Shown: positions 36,419 to 46,354, numbered from the stretch's first letter. The stretch is DNA of 64,000 nucleotides from a gamma proteobacterium symbiont of Stewartia floridana (GCA_003676145.1 NAUB01000021.1:216649-280648), one strand, 5' to 3'. The notes: generated from the letters alone by a model not told the origin. Translations and numbers: made by a program.

Positions 36419-36446
36419 AAGCACTTAGGAATGAACCTAAGTGCTT
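36414..36446 (-). terminator. Terminator of tRNA-Asn
   Basis: The arms AAGCACTTAGG (36419-36429) and CCTAAGTGCTT (36436-36446) pair perfectly with a six-base loop. On the minus strand the stem is followed by a run of T (the A-run at 36414-36420). It lies nine bases after the tRNA. Confidence 0.85.
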
Positions 36447-36454
36447 GTTTTAAT

Positions 36455-36530
36455 TGGCTCCCCGGGACAGGCTCGAACTGCCGACCTAGTGATTAACAGT
36501 CACCCGCTCTACCGACTGAGCTACCGGGGA
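36455..36530 (-). tRNA. tRNA-Asn (GTT)
   Basis: The 76-base minus-strand sequence begins TCCCCGGTAGCTCAGTCGG and folds into a standard cloverleaf. The anticodon loop reads CTGTTAA, giving GTT (asparagine). The T arm is GGCAGTTCGAGCCTGTC and the 3' CCA is encoded. Confidence 0.95.
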
Positions 36531-36600
36531 ATTGTTCAAGAGGGGCGCATAATAATGAGACTGAGCCCTAGCGTCAATAGTTTATCGATAAAAAGTACAA

Positions 36601-37164
36601 TCAATGGTCACATTTAATAGGGGCATCCCCAGCACCCCGCTCAGAAATGCGGATACGACCCACGTTATTGACGATCAATGCTTTGGGTTTGATTCGTTCC
36701 TTGGGGTCGCAGAAGGAGAGTGTCAGGTTGTAGCCACTGGGGCGACCGTCTCCATGGTAGACCACCCGTTTACGGTGCTCACTTGAGCGGATCGTCAGCT
36801 CCGCATGTTCAGGCAGCAGGTATTTTGCCAATATCGGCTCGTCAGGGCCCAGAACCCCATCCCGTTGGCTGTCTTCGAAGATGATCAGTCCATCGCTCCA
36901 GATCGCTTCCTGCCTGCAGTGCTCCCCACCTGAGGTTGGGCAGATGATGATGCGCTGCTCATGCTGTATGGCCTGGCTTCTGGCCAGGTAGAAGTGAGTG
37001 AGAAAGCCGTTGAGACTGGTTGACTGCTCGTTCCTTATGGAAAGGGTCGACAGGGACGGCACGCCGAGTGCAATGAGGATCGTCAGCACAGCCAGTGCAA
37101 CAATCATTTCAATCAGGGTTAAGCCGTCATTTCGATACGGACAGGTAAGAGACGAATATCTCAT
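36601..37164 (-). CDS. GspH/FimT-type pseudopilin
   Basis: 187 residues. A short leader ending at glycine precedes LTLIEMIVALAVLTILIALG, the prepilin cleavage site and hydrophobic helix of type IV pilins and type II pseudopilins. The glutamate at +5 is present. The C-terminal domain resembles the GspH/FimT fold (RIIICPTSGGEHC, WSDGLIIFED). GGAGGGAG precedes the ATG. No other pilus genes are adjacent. Confidence 0.83.
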   Translation of the reverse strand: MRYSSLTCPYRNDGLTLIEMIVALAVLTILIALGVPSLSTLSIRNEQSTSLNGFLTHFYLARSQAIQHEQRIIICPTSGGEHCRQEAIWSDGLIIFEDSQRDGVLGPDEPILAKYLLPEHAELTIRSSEHRKRVVYHGDGRPSGYNLTLSFCDPKERIKPKALIVNNVGRIRISERGAGDAPIKCDH

Positions 37165-37253
37165 GGGACTCCCTCCATGGAGTAGTTGTGGGGCGCATCC
37201 TGCACCCGTTGTGTTTCAGGCCGGATCGGTGATCCGGCCGGTAGGCAAGCTGA

Positions 37254-38441
37254 CTAGCCTTTGAGAACGCCTTCGATGCGATCCAGCGCCTGTTCCAGCT
37301 TATCCTTGCTGGTGGCGATGGAGATGCGCACATGGCCCGCAAGACCGAAGGCGGTACCGGGAACCAGAGCGACTCCGCCCTCTGAAATCAGGTACTCGGA
37401 CAGTTCCAGGTCATTGTTTACCCCATCGATGCCGGCCAGGGCCTCTTCGATTTTGGGAAAACAGTAGAAGGTGCCGTCACTGGGCAGACAGTCGATGCCG
37501 GGCATGCTGTTGAGTCGCTCCACCACGTAGTCGTGGCGCTCCTTGAAGGCGGTCAGCATCTCGGCGATACAGGCCTGAGGTCCCTCCAGCGCCGCCTGCG
37601 CCGCCACCTGTGATATGGAGGTGGGATTGGAGGTGCTCTGGGACTGGATCTTTTTCATCGCCTTGATGATCTCAGCCGGTCCGCCCGCATAACCGATACG
37701 CCAGCCGGTCATGGAGTAGGCTTTGGATACGCCGTTGAGTACCAGGGTGCGATCCTTCAGTTCCGGGCAGGCATTCAGAATGTTGACGAAGCTGTTGCCG
37801 GGCCAGAGGATATGCTCATACATATCATCGGTGGCGATGATGATGCGTGGGTGCTCCTTGAGAACCTCGCCCAGGGCGGCCAGCTCCTCTTTGGTATAGG
37901 CCATGCCGGTGGGGTTGGAGGGGCTGTTGATGACAAACAGCTTGGTCTTGTCGGTGATCGCCGCGGCCAGCTGCTGGGCGGTGATCTTGAAACTCTGCGC
38001 CGCACCGGCCGAGACCAGTACCGGTACGCCACCGGCCAGGATCGACATATCGGGATAGGAAACCCAGTAGGGTGCCGGGATGATTACCTCATCGCCTGGA
38101 TCGAGAATCGCCTGGGCCAGGTTGTAGAAGCTCTGTTTGCCACCGCAGGAGACCAGGATCTGATCCATCGCATAGTCAAAGCCGTTGTCCCGCTGGAATT
38201 TATCGATGATCGCCTGCTTCAGGCCGGGCGTGCCGTCTACCGCGGTATATTTGGTGAAGCCATCGTTGATCGCTTCAATGGCGGCCTTCTTGATATGCTC
38301 GGGGGTGTCGAAATCGGGTTCACCTGCGCCCAGTCCAATGACATCCTTGCCGGCGGCGCGCATCTCTGCTGCACGGGCTGTGACTGCGAGAGTCGGTGAG
38401 GGTTTAACGGCTTTTACGCGGCTTGATAGTTGTGAATTCAT
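37254..38441 (-). CDS. aspC: Class I aspartate aminotransferase
   Basis: 395 residues from the ATG at 38441, where the family's N-terminus (LSSRVKAVKPSPTLAV) begins; the frame is open to 38471. The PLP-binding lysine is in NGVSKAYSMTGWRIGY. VINSPSNPTG and the arginine of HVRISIATS are also typical. The enzyme exchanges amino groups between aspartate and 2-oxoglutarate. It is divergent from uvrB. Confidence 0.9.
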   Translation of the reverse strand: MNSQLSSRVKAVKPSPTLAVTARAAEMRAAGKDVIGLGAGEPDFDTPEHIKKAAIEAINDGFTKYTAVDGTPGLKQAIIDKFQRDNGFDYAMDQILVSCGGKQSFYNLAQAILDPGDEVIIPAPYWVSYPDMSILAGGVPVLVSAGAAQSFKITAQQLAAAITDKTKLFVINSPSNPTGMAYTKEELAALGEVLKEHPRIIIATDDMYEHILWPGNSFVNILNACPELKDRTLVLNGVSKAYSMTGWRIGYAGGPAEIIKAMKKIQSQSTSNPTSISQVAAQAALEGPQACIAEMLTAFKERHDYVVERLNSMPGIDCLPSDGTFYCFPKIEEALAGIDGVNNDLELSEYLISEGGVALVPGTAFGLAGHVRISIATSKDKLEQALDRIEGVLKG

Positions 38442-38604
38442 GGCGGTTATTGATCCCAGCTGCTCAAACATCAGCCCAATGGATGACCATTGGATTTGTT
38501 AATGAAAGACATCCATTATGCCCTCAACCCGGTCGATCGAGGTAGTATGATTTCGATGTCCGGATGCCATAATAGCCAATTAATTGACGATGAAGAATCC
38601 CTAA

Positions 38605-40611
38605 ATGAGTAAAGCGTTTAAATTAAGCTCAAAATTCTCTCCCTCAGGGGACCAGCCAGCAGCGATCGAGCAGTTGGTGGAGGGGCTGGGCGACGGCGAA
38701 GCCGGGATGACCCTGCTGGGTGTGACCGGTTCGGGGAAAACCTTCAGTGTCGCCAATGTGATTCAGGAGGTACAGCGCCCAACCCTGGTGCTGGCACCCA
38801 ACAAGACCCTTGCGGCCCAGCTCTACGGCGAGTTCAAAGAGTTTTTTCCCGACAACGCGGTGGAGTACTTTGTCTCCTACTACGACTACTATCAGCCGGA
38901 GGCCTACGTACCGGCCTCCGATACCTTCATCGAGAAGGATGCCTCGATCAACGACCATATCGAGCAGATGCGGTTGTCGGCCACCAAGGCGCTGCTGGAG
39001 CGGGAGGATACCATCATCGTCGCCACCGTCTCATCGATCTACGGTCTCGGCGATCCCCGCTCCTATCTGGGCATGATGCTGCATCTGAGTCGCGGTGAAC
39101 TGATCGATCAACGGGCCATTCTGCGTCGTCTGGCCGAACTGCAGTACAAACGTAATGATGTGGAGTTGCACCGGGCAACCTTCCGGGTCAGAGGGGAGGT
39201 GATCGACATCTACCCGGCGGAATCCGATTCGGAAGCGGTACGGGTAGAGCTGTTCGATGATGAGATCGAACAGATCTCGGTATTCGATCCGTTGACCGGC
39301 GAGGTGCTGCGTAAGGTGCCACGCTATTCGATCTTTCCCAAGAGTCACTACGTCACCCCCAGGGAGACACTGTTGGAGGCGGTGGATCAGATCAAAGTTG
39401 AACTGAAAGAGCGGCTGACCCAGCTCGAGTCGGCGCACAAACTGGTGGAAGCCCAGCGGCTCGGGCAACGCACCCGTTTCGATATCGAAATGATTACCGA
39501 ACTGGGTTACTGCTCGGGGATCGAAAACTACTCACGCTATCTCTCCGGCCGGTCCGCCGGTGAACCGCCACCAACCCTGTTCGACTATCTGCCGGATAAC
39601 TCTCTGCTGGTGGTGGATGAGAGCCATGTCACCATTCCTCAGCTCGGCGGGATGTTCCGGGGCGACCGCTCGCGCAAAGAGACCCTGGTGGAGTATGGCT
39701 TTCGCCTGCCGTCCGCCCTGGACAATCGACCTTTGAAGTTCGAGGAGTTCGAGCACCGGTCGCCGCAGACCATCTATGTCAGCGCCACACCCAGGGATTA
39801 CGAGATCGACCGCTCCGGCGCCATCGTCGAACAGGTGGTCAGGCCAACTGGATTGGTCGATCCGGAAGTCGAGGTGCGTCCCGCCAGCAGTCAGGTGGAT
39901 GATCTGTTGTCGGAGATCCGACTGCGGGTTGCGCAAAAGGAGCGGGTGCTGGTGACCACGCTGACCAAGCGCATGGCGGAGGATCTGACCGACTACCTGG
40001 GAGATCATGATGTCAGGGTGCGCTATCTGCACTCCGACATCGACACCGTGGAACGGGTCGAGATCATTCGTGATCTGCGACTGGGAGAGTTCGATGTGCT
40101 GGTGGGCATCAACCTGCTGCGGGAGGGGCTGGATATGCCGGAGGTCTCGCTGGTGGCGATACTGGATGCGGACAAGGAGGGCTTTTTACGCTCGGAAGGT
40201 TCTCTGATCCAGACCATCGGCAGGGCAGCGCGTAATGCCAATGGCAAAGCGATTCTCTATGCCGACCAGGTGACGGGGTCCATGCGCCGGGCAATCGATG
40301 AGACTGAGCGGCGCCGAGCCAAACAACAGCAGTATAACGAAGCCAACGGCATTACCCCGCAGACCATCCTCAAATCCATCGCCGACATCATGGAGGGTGC
40401 CTATCCTGGTGCGCAGATGAACGCCAAAGGCTACGCGAAAGTGGCGGATCAGGAGGCGGAATATGCGCAGATGACCCCCAAACAGATGGCAAAACGGGTG
40501 CAGCAGCTGGAGGAACAGATGTACCGGCATGCCCAGGATCTGGAGTTCGAGGAGGCGGCAAGAATCCGGGATCAGATCAAAGATCTTCAGCAGAAAGGGC
40601 TGATTGCCTGA
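38605..40611 (+). CDS. uvrB: Excinuclease ABC subunit B
   Basis: 668 residues, full length. Walker A GVTGSGKT, the beta-hairpin [12 protein letters not shown] that probes damaged DNA, the helicase motif VVDESHVT, and the C-terminal UVR motif ([13 protein letters not shown]) that contacts UvrC are present. It acts in nucleotide excision repair with UvrA and UvrC. No LexA box is evident upstream. Confidence 0.97.
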   Translation: MSKAFKLSSKFSPSGDQPAAIEQLVEGLGDGEAGMTLLGVTGSGKTFSVANVIQEVQRPTLVLAPNKTLAAQLYGEFKEFFPDNAVEYFVSYYDYYQPEAYVPASDTFIEKDASINDHIEQMRLSATKALLEREDTIIVATVSSIYGLGDPRSYLGMMLHLSRGELIDQRAILRRLAELQYKRNDVELHRATFRVRGEVIDIYPAESDSEAVRVELFDDEIEQISVFDPLTGEVLRKVPRYSIFPKSHYVTPRETLLEAVDQIKVELKERLTQLESAHKLVEAQRLGQRTRFDIEMITELGYCSGIENYSRYLSGRSAGEPPPTLFDYLPDNSLLVVDESHVTIPQLGGMFRGDRSRKETLVEYGFRLPSALDNRPLKFEEFEHRSPQTIYVSATPRDYEIDRSGAIVEQVVRPTGLVDPEVEVRPASSQVDDLLSEIRLRVAQKERVLVTTLTKRMAEDLTDYLGDHDVRVRYLHSDIDTVERVEIIRDLRLGEFDVLVGINLLREGLDMPEVSLVAILDADKEGFLRSEGSLIQTIGRAARNANGKAILYADQVTGSMRRAIDETERRRAKQQQYNEANGITPQTILKSIADIMEGAYPGAQMNAKGYAKVADQEAEYAQMTPKQMAKRVQQLEEQMYRHAQDLEFEEAARIRDQIKDLQQKGLIA

Positions 40612-40861
40612 TAATTTTCATTCCGACGGTGGCGCTCTGAAGGCGGTTCAGCCGATACCCGGATTCATCGCTTGCTGGGGTAAAAAATCGTTACTCTGGG
40701 GAAGTTGCTGCGGAGCGGCAGGGCAGGGTGTCGAATTCATAATACTTACAATTGATATATTTTTTATAGATAGTTTGCCAAAGCCTTTAAAAATTCAGGT
40801 GTTATTCTAGAATAGAATGAATCTAAACTACATTTAGTACTGGCGTAACCCAAGGTCGACT

Positions 40862-41515
40862 ATGGCAGATATTGAGGCAATGCTCCACGACATAGAAGCG
40901 GAGGCGAACTACGCTTGTCGCATGACAGGCCGTAATACGCTTAACGACCACGTTCTCGATGCGATGAGCCGGGTGCCCCGGCAGCGTTTCGTGCGAAAGA
41001 ACTTCCGCCCTTATGCCTACGAAAACAGTCCCCTTCCGATCGGTAAGGGGCAGACAATCTCCCAACCTTTTATCGTTGCCCTGATGACCGATCTGGTTGC
41101 CCCCAAAAGCGACGACAAGGTGCTGGAAGTGGGGACCGGTTCCGGTTACCAGACTGCGGTACTGGCCGAGATGGTGGATCAACTCTATACCATCGAGATT
41201 ATTCCGAAACTGGCCGAACGATCCCAGCGACTGCTGGAGAAACAGGGTTACAACAACATCAACTATCGCGTTGGCAACGGCTATTTCGGTTGGCCGGAAG
41301 AGGCGCCTTTCGATGCCATCATGGTGACAGCAGCAGCAGAAGAGATTCCCCAGCCTCTGATCGATCAGCTGGCTCCTGGCGGTCGCCTGGTACTGCCGGT
41401 CGGCAAACGCCACTACACCCAGGATCTGATCTTGCTGCAAAAGGATCATTCAGGTGAGGTGCATACGTCAAACCTGCTGCCGGTCACTTTTGTACCCCTG
41501 ACCGGAGAGCGATAG
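40862..41515 (+). CDS. pcm: Protein-L-isoaspartate O-methyltransferase
   Basis: 217 residues. The SAM-binding motif VLEVGTGSGYQTAVLAEM and the isoaspartate-specific features GQTISQPFIVALM and APGGRLVLPVG identify Pcm. It repairs isomerised aspartyl residues in aged proteins. A weak AAGGT precedes the ATG. The 250 bases before it hold no gene. Confidence 0.93.
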   Translation: MADIEAMLHDIEAEANYACRMTGRNTLNDHVLDAMSRVPRQRFVRKNFRPYAYENSPLPIGKGQTISQPFIVALMTDLVAPKSDDKVLEVGTGSGYQTAVLAEMVDQLYTIEIIPKLAERSQRLLEKQGYNNINYRVGNGYFGWPEEAPFDAIMVTAAAEEIPQPLIDQLAPGGRLVLPVGKRHYTQDLILLQKDHSGEVHTSNLLPVTFVPLTGER

Positions 41516-41587
41516 ACGCGCCTCAATCAGGTTGTCGCCTTGAGGCTTGCAATCTTCATAGGGCTGCCTGTATGATTCGCACCTTTC

Positions 41588-41664
<77 letters not shown>

Positions 41665-41673
41665 AATTAAATC

Positions 41674-41707
41674 AAGCACTTATGGTTCGCCCAGAGTGCT
41701 TTTTTTA
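41674..41707 (+). terminator. Terminator of tRNA-Val
   Basis: AAGCACT (41674-41680) pairs with AGTGCT (41695-41700), followed by seven T residues. A similar sequence follows the pseudo-tRNA at 45260-45300. Confidence 0.7.
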
Positions 41708-41853
41708 TGCAAAAAAGCCTGTGGGCTGAAAAATGCGAGCAGGCACTGGTGCAAAAGTATTTATCAAGACTGAAGTGGCCATAAGCAGGCGCTGCTGCCT
41801 ATGGCCACCATTCTGATATCAGTTACCTCAGTTATTCGAATAATCGTTACAGC

Positions 41854-42456
41854 TCAGTCTTCAACTTCTTCATAACCGGTAATCATGGCCTTTACATCAG
41901 CCCCTGGAGGATCACTCATGGTAATTGCCAGGTAGAGGTGGGCAACCAGGAAGGTGAGCATGAGGAATGCGGCACCGGTGTGTATCAATGCAATCGCTCC
42001 AAGCGGTAACCACTCCAATCCGATACCACCCAGGTCCCCATAGAATAGATAGAGCAATCCGCTGATCCAGATAGCCGGCCCGATGAACAGGTGGAGACCG
42101 AGATAGGCTGACCTTTGTAACGGGTTATGCTTATGGCTGCGGTCTTTGTGGAAGGGGTGCCCCTTGCCTTGAAAAATCTCAAAAGCGTAGTACTTGACCA
42201 TCGCCAGTATGCGCTCCATCGGCGATGGGATGTACTGCTTCCACTCCCCTGTGGTCAGGTGCCAAAACCAAGCGAAGGCCCATAAACCAATCAGGGTCCA
42301 GGCAGCAAAGCGGTGAATCTCAGCGGCCTGTTCCCAGCCCAACAGGGTAAAGGTGCCGTGTATCTCAAATCCGGTTATCAACATGAGGATAACCAGTGCG
42401 GCTTGGGACCAGTGCCAGAACCGTTCAAAGCCGGCATAGAGTTTTACCATTGCCAT
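41854..42456 (-). CDS. Cytochrome b561-type membrane subunit of the octahaem cytochrome
   Basis: 200 residues from the ATG at 42456, which overlaps the stop of the octahaem gene as TGATG and has GAGGAG upstream. Four or five helices carry candidate haem-ligating histidines (FERFWHWSQAALV, AEIHRFAAWTLIG, LGLHLFIGPAIW, LTFLVAHLYLAI). The fold is that of the Ni/Fe-hydrogenase and thiosulfate-reductase cytochrome b family. It would carry electrons from quinol to the periplasmic octahaem protein. Confidence 0.85.
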   Translation of the reverse strand: MAMVKLYAGFERFWHWSQAALVILMLITGFEIHGTFTLLGWEQAAEIHRFAAWTLIGLWAFAWFWHLTTGEWKQYIPSPMERILAMVKYYAFEIFQGKGHPFHKDRSHKHNPLQRSAYLGLHLFIGPAIWISGLLYLFYGDLGGIGLEWLPLGAIALIHTGAAFLMLTFLVAHLYLAITMSDPPGADVKAMITGYEEVED

Positions 42457-44042
42457 CAGCTGCTCCTCCCCTTTTTGGAAACCATCCGCCCAAGACCATG
42501 TACCGTGACACCACCAAATGTGCCAAGTACCATCAACCATCCAATCAGGTCCAGGGTTTCGTTCCTGTCCCTTCCCGGCATGTAAAAACCGCCGACACCG
42601 GCCAATCGACCGTTACGGTCATGACAATCAACACATCCCAGGGCATTCTCCTTGGGCGCCACCATGTGAGTGATGGGCCAATAATATTCGGTCTCTACGA
42701 ATCCATACTCTCCACTGAACTCCTTACCCCTCGCCATCAGGCCCGCCTTCAGGGCTCTACCCCAATCAAAGCTCTTCCAGAAAGCGTCCGGATCCTTACC
42801 GAATAGATGTGGTACAGCGAGGATTTTGTTCTTGCTGTCATAGGGTTGTTTGCCACGCATGACCTTGAACGGCCAGATTCGGGAGTCAGGATCCTCGTAG
42901 CTGCCTTGGATCCGGTTGATCGGTACCACGCCGCTGTCGTCTACCTGCTCACCAAACAGTGTGTAACGCACATCACCGTCAAACCAGAAGTACTCCGGTA
43001 CCACATTCTCCTCCCAGGTAAAGTCACCCTTCTTGAAGTGGTAAACTGCGTAGCCATCCTCTTTCTTTACCAGTGGTTTGCCATTGGCGTCCTTTCTACC
43101 GGCCGTGGACCAATCCCACCACATCTTGGTCTTGCGGCCACCACGAGCAAACTCTGGAACGTGGCAGGTGACACAGGCAACCTTATCGGTATGGCTGTTG
43201 AGTTTTGGATTCGCCTCTTCGCCGTGTGCTTCACTGCCATGGCAGGATTCGCAGGTGGCACGATTCTGATCCGGTTGCCCCGGTATCACCACGCCCCGCT
43301 CATCCGATGGCTTCGGTGCATAGCGACTACCGGCAATCTCATGTCCGCCAGTCGTATGACAGGTCTGGCAACTGAAATTCAGCCCTTCACTATCCATATG
43401 CACATCGGTAGCCCGGTTTGGTTTGTGCATGGAAGAGTCGAGGTGACCGTGTTTGACGCCATCCCCGCCACCACCATAGAAGTGGCAGGCGCCGCAATTA
43501 TCCCGGCCTGGCTTGCCAACTTTCTGCGCGATCATCTGCAGGTCGGGTGGCTGACGAAGCTTGCCCTTTTTCGGTGGCCACTTCTTTGGTTCGTAGTTGG
43601 GGTGGCCCGCGCCGGTAGGGAATTTCTTATAAGTTCCAGTGGTATCGTGACAAACCAGGCAGTCCACATTTTGTTCTGAGCTGAGATCGAAGCTGTCGTC
43701 TTTCCAGCCATATCCTATGTGGCAACTGGTACAACGTGGCCAATTGGTAGCCGTGGCAACACAAAAGTTATTGAGTACGTTCTTCTTACCAAGCGTCTGG
43801 CCAGTGAGTTGGTTTTCAAAAGCCCATGTCCAGTGTGTGGTTTTGTGCAGTTGTTTGGCCGCTTCGGTGTGACAAGAGAGACAAGCTTTGGTGACTTCCG
43901 GACCTGTCTCGAACTCCTCCTGGAGTTGTTCGAATTTGCTGTGGTCTGCTGTTGATTGAGAATCTTCAGCCCATACTGGGCTAACGCACAAAAACAACAC
44001 GGCAGATAATAGCCATCTCAAACATGATTGAAAGCTTTTCAT
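42456..44042 (-). CDS. Octahaem c-type cytochrome, tetrathionate-reductase (OTR) family
   Basis: 528 residues. A signal peptide (ending VSPVWAEDS) is followed by eight CxxCH motifs: CLSCH, CTSCH, CLVCH, CGACH, CQTCH, CESCH, CVTCH and CVDCH. A C-terminal helix (LIGWLMVLGTFGGVTVHGLG) probably anchors it to the membrane. The number of haems and the spacing agree with the OTR family, whose Shewanella member reduces tetrathionate, and also nitrite and hydroxylamine, in vitro. The physiological substrate here is uncertain. It is translationally coupled to the cytochrome b gene. Confidence 0.85.
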   Translation of the reverse strand: MKSFQSCLRWLLSAVLFLCVSPVWAEDSQSTADHSKFEQLQEEFETGPEVTKACLSCHTEAAKQLHKTTHWTWAFENQLTGQTLGKKNVLNNFCVATATNWPRCTSCHIGYGWKDDSFDLSSEQNVDCLVCHDTTGTYKKFPTGAGHPNYEPKKWPPKKGKLRQPPDLQMIAQKVGKPGRDNCGACHFYGGGGDGVKHGHLDSSMHKPNRATDVHMDSEGLNFSCQTCHTTGGHEIAGSRYAPKPSDERGVVIPGQPDQNRATCESCHGSEAHGEEANPKLNSHTDKVACVTCHVPEFARGGRKTKMWWDWSTAGRKDANGKPLVKKEDGYAVYHFKKGDFTWEENVVPEYFWFDGDVRYTLFGEQVDDSGVVPINRIQGSYEDPDSRIWPFKVMRGKQPYDSKNKILAVPHLFGKDPDAFWKSFDWGRALKAGLMARGKEFSGEYGFVETEYYWPITHMVAPKENALGCVDCHDRNGRLAGVGGFYMPGRDRNETLDLIGWLMVLGTFGGVTVHGLGRMVSKKGRSS

Positions 44043-44242
44043 GAATACCCCCTGGGATACATTGAGGCAGACCGGCCAAACAGCTGATGGCGGTCATGAA
44101 TCATGAAACTGCTTAGGATTATGTTGTCGCTTAGCTGTCAGGTTATTGTTATTTCAGACCTGCTTCTTTGTATTTATAGTCGATATTTTTTCACCTGTGA
44201 CGATCAATTATTGAGATTTGTCAATGAAAGGTGAATGATGGC

Positions 44243-44980
44243 TCAGCTGGCATGAAGATCTATGCTCGTCATCTGGTACAAGCCACCGAAAAAGAGTCGT
44301 TTCTTGATGCCTGCCTGCTGTCTGTCCAGCTTGGCCCAGTTCTCAATATCCTTGGACCAGAAGTTTTCCGCGTAAGGCTCTAACAGTTTAAATACGCCTT
44401 TCATGAGATAGCGCATGGGATTCCAGATGGATGGCAGGTGGTAATCAACGAATACGATGCGACCGCCCTTGGCAGTAACCCGGATGGCCTCAGCAATGGT
44501 CGCCAGACGAACAGTTTCAGGCTGTTCATGTAACAGAAAGAAGACAACGGTGTTATCAAACTCGCCATCCTGAAAATCCATCTTGCTGGAATCCTGTTGA
44601 TGCAGCTTGACCTGGCCATGGTTGCCAAGCTTATTGTGCGTATTGTCCAGTTGGACTGGTGCCACATCGATGACGTCGAGTGTGGCGCCAGGCATCAGCT
44701 GTTGCGCCAGGCGCGGGGTGAAATCACCGTAAACACAGGCGACCTGCAGGGTCTTGCCGTCGATGGAATGTCCAAGTTTCTCGAGTACGGCATCTCTGAG
44801 AATATTGAAATTGCCCCACAGGATCAGGTTGACCAGCCACTGCCGTTCAAAGAAGCGTACTGCCCTGGGGTGTAAATAGGCCCACCAGTACGCTTTTTCC
44901 AAATATGAAGGTATTTTTTTGTCACGATTGCTAGCGGGGGCCGTCAGTCTACTTGAATCCACTGTAGATGATCTCTGCAT
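44243..44980 (-). CDS. rquA: RquA-type rhodoquinone biosynthesis methyltransferase homologue
   Basis: 245 residues. Unlike ordinary SAM methyltransferases, motif I reads LQVACVYGDFTPRLAQ, as in RquA. AYWWAYLHPRAVRFFERQWLV-type sequence near the N-terminus (key part WWAYLHPRAV), FFLLHEQPETVR and the ending FFGGLYQM are also RquA hallmarks. RquA exchanges a methoxyl for an amino group on ubiquinone, giving low-potential rhodoquinone for anaerobic respiration. It is next to an octahaem reductase with its quinol-oxidising cytochrome b. The gene is patchily distributed and known to be transferred. Confidence 0.85.
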   Translation of the reverse strand: MQRSSTVDSSRLTAPASNRDKKIPSYLEKAYWWAYLHPRAVRFFERQWLVNLILWGNFNILRDAVLEKLGHSIDGKTLQVACVYGDFTPRLAQQLMPGATLDVIDVAPVQLDNTHNKLGNHGQVKLHQQDSSKMDFQDGEFDNTVVFFLLHEQPETVRLATIAEAIRVTAKGGRIVFVDYHLPSIWNPMRYLMKGVFKLLEPYAENFWSKDIENWAKLDRQQAGIKKRLFFGGLYQMTSIDLHAS

Positions 44981-45556
44981 TTCTTTTTATTCACTGGTTC
45001 ATTGAATCTGAAAGCTCAAGCATATGTCAAACAAACCCATCAGGTTAACCCTGTTGTTTGTGATGGTTTGATGATGCTTTCTGTTGTCATAACCCAGTAA
45101 GAGAATCTGGGGCTATTCAGCTACTCAAAATGGAAATGCTATGGGCCATATTGACGGTAGTTTGTTTGTTGAACTACGCGGTGCTGAGATCACCACATTG
45201 GTTCGCAGGCACCTTCACATGTTGGAGGTCGTTGGTTTGACTCCAATCGCGCCGATCAAATCTTAAAAACACAAAATCGGTTCTGGGCGCTTTTTCATCT
45301 GGGTTTGGTGCCGGACCGATACCAAGCTTGCTCACACCTCTATTTCTTGATCTCAACTGTTTCGAGTTGAAGAGAAATACAAAAGGGCGGTAATCCCATC
45401 GCTTTCTGCCCATTCGCGGTCTCGATATCTCAATTAACATCCTCGCTAAGTCTTTGTAGTCATTAGATTACTTATTTAGAAATTAAAACCCTACTGAATG
45501 TCGATATATTTTACACAGGGTTCAATTAGTGTGGCCTAAGTCGTTGATTCTTCGTA
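44981..45556. other. Intergenic region holding a decayed tRNA-Val
   Basis: Apart from the pseudo-tRNA (45176-45258) and a terminator-like segment after it, nothing is recognised. A minus-strand frame at 45174-45440 is only the translation of the tRNA remnant and its flank. Confidence 0.6.
45176..45258 (+). pseudogene. Decayed tRNA-Val copy
   Basis: Bases 45225-45253 match 41631-41659 of the intact tRNA-Val at 28 of 29 positions (one C-to-T change in the T arm). The part before it (TTGGTTCGCAGGCACCTTCA) aligns with the D arm and anticodon stem with several changes and an indel. The first stem no longer pairs and the 3' end reads GATCA instead of TACCA. The terminator-like flank is also partly duplicated. 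Confidence 0.7.
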
Positions 45557-45574
45557 TTGGCACGGGAAGTGCAT
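45557..45574 (+). promoter_or_regulatory. Sigma-54-type promoter
   Basis: TTGGCACGGGAAGTGCAT matches the -24/-12 consensus (TGGCACG, four bases, TTGCW) except for one base; the GG and GC pairs are 12 bases apart, as required. It lies about 57 bases before the PEP-CTERM gene start. RpoN-type promoters are known before PEP-CTERM genes in other bacteria. Confidence 0.6.
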
Positions 45575-45630
45575 ATAGTCATGCAACAGGGTCATTGCCC
45601 TTTACTAGTTTTAAAAGCTTGGGAGCTATC

Positions 45631-46269
45631 ATGAAGAAGTTGTTTGGTTTGTTTTTGGCTGCATGTCTCGGCATTTCGACAAACGCCAGTGCACTCATTA
45701 TCAATAATGGTTCTTACACCACCGTCAATGATCTGGACTGGCTGGACCTGACCTTCACCGAGAATCGTACGGTTGAGCAGGCACTGCTGGAAAATCCTGA
45801 CTACACACTCGCCACCGCCAGTCAGTTCTGGTCCATGTGGTCTGAGTTCGACACGGCTGGCGACAGCGTGCTGTTCGGTCAAACCGCAAGCTCTGTCTCC
45901 ACAAGCGGTAACACCGAAATTTTCACCGCTGCCGGTTCCAGCTGGTACAACAACCCGTTCTTCTTCCTCTTCGGTATCACCTATCAGGAAGTTTCAGGTA
46001 CCAACAACATGCGCGGTTCCTTAGGCTTCGTTGATGATGAGGTGGGTGGTCTGTCACTCGCTGGCCTGCTGGTTGTGGATAGTGCTACCAACGACAGCGC
46101 CTATATCAGCGACATGTTCTACAACCCGAACGAAGTGGATGATGATTTCGGCAGCTTCCTGGTCAGAAATCACAGCTCTTCCAATGTACCAGAGCCTTCT
46201 GCACTGCTGCTGCTGAGCACTGGGCTGATCGGTTTCGCTGTCATGCGCAGACGTCAAGCCAAACGCTAA
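45631..46269 (+). CDS. PEP-CTERM sorting-domain protein
   Basis: 212 residues from the ATG at 45631, which has GGGAG upstream and opens a signal peptide (MKKLFGLFLAACLGIST). The C-terminus has the full sorting signal: VPEPSALLLLSTGLIGFAVM followed by RRRQAKR. The middle domain (INNGSYTTVNDLDWLDLTFT) resembles other PEP-CTERM passenger proteins of unknown function. Such proteins are processed by exosortase and go to the surface or exopolysaccharide. No exosortase is in the window. Confidence 0.9.
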   Translation: MKKLFGLFLAACLGISTNASALIINNGSYTTVNDLDWLDLTFTENRTVEQALLENPDYTLATASQFWSMWSEFDTAGDSVLFGQTASSVSTSGNTEIFTAAGSSWYNNPFFFLFGITYQEVSGTNNMRGSLGFVDDEVGGLSLAGLLVVDSATNDSAYISDMFYNPNEVDDDFGSFLVRNHSSSNVPEPSALLLLSTGLIGFAVMRRRQAKR

Positions 46270-46294
46270 AACATCTGAGCAACCCATGCTGAAA

Positions 46295-46326
46295 AAGCAC
46301 TCAGGATTTCCTGAGTGCTTTTTTCA
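46295..46326. terminator. Bidirectional terminator
   Basis: AAGCACTCAGG (46295-46305), ATTT, CCTGAGTGCTT (46310-46320) is a perfect 11-base stem with T residues after it and A residues before it. It can end both the PEP-CTERM gene and the converging subtilase gene. Confidence 0.88.
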
Positions 46327-46354
46327 TTTTCAGATCCTGAATTTCAGTGATCTT

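Noticed and set aside
40604..40810. Plus-strand frame after uvrB
   Set aside because: Overlaps the uvrB end without a ribosome site, and the composition is not protein-like.
45174..45440. Minus-strand frame of 88 codons
   Set aside because: It is the translation of the decayed tRNA-Val and its flank (DWSQTNDLQHVKVPA is typical of a read-through tRNA), so not a gene.
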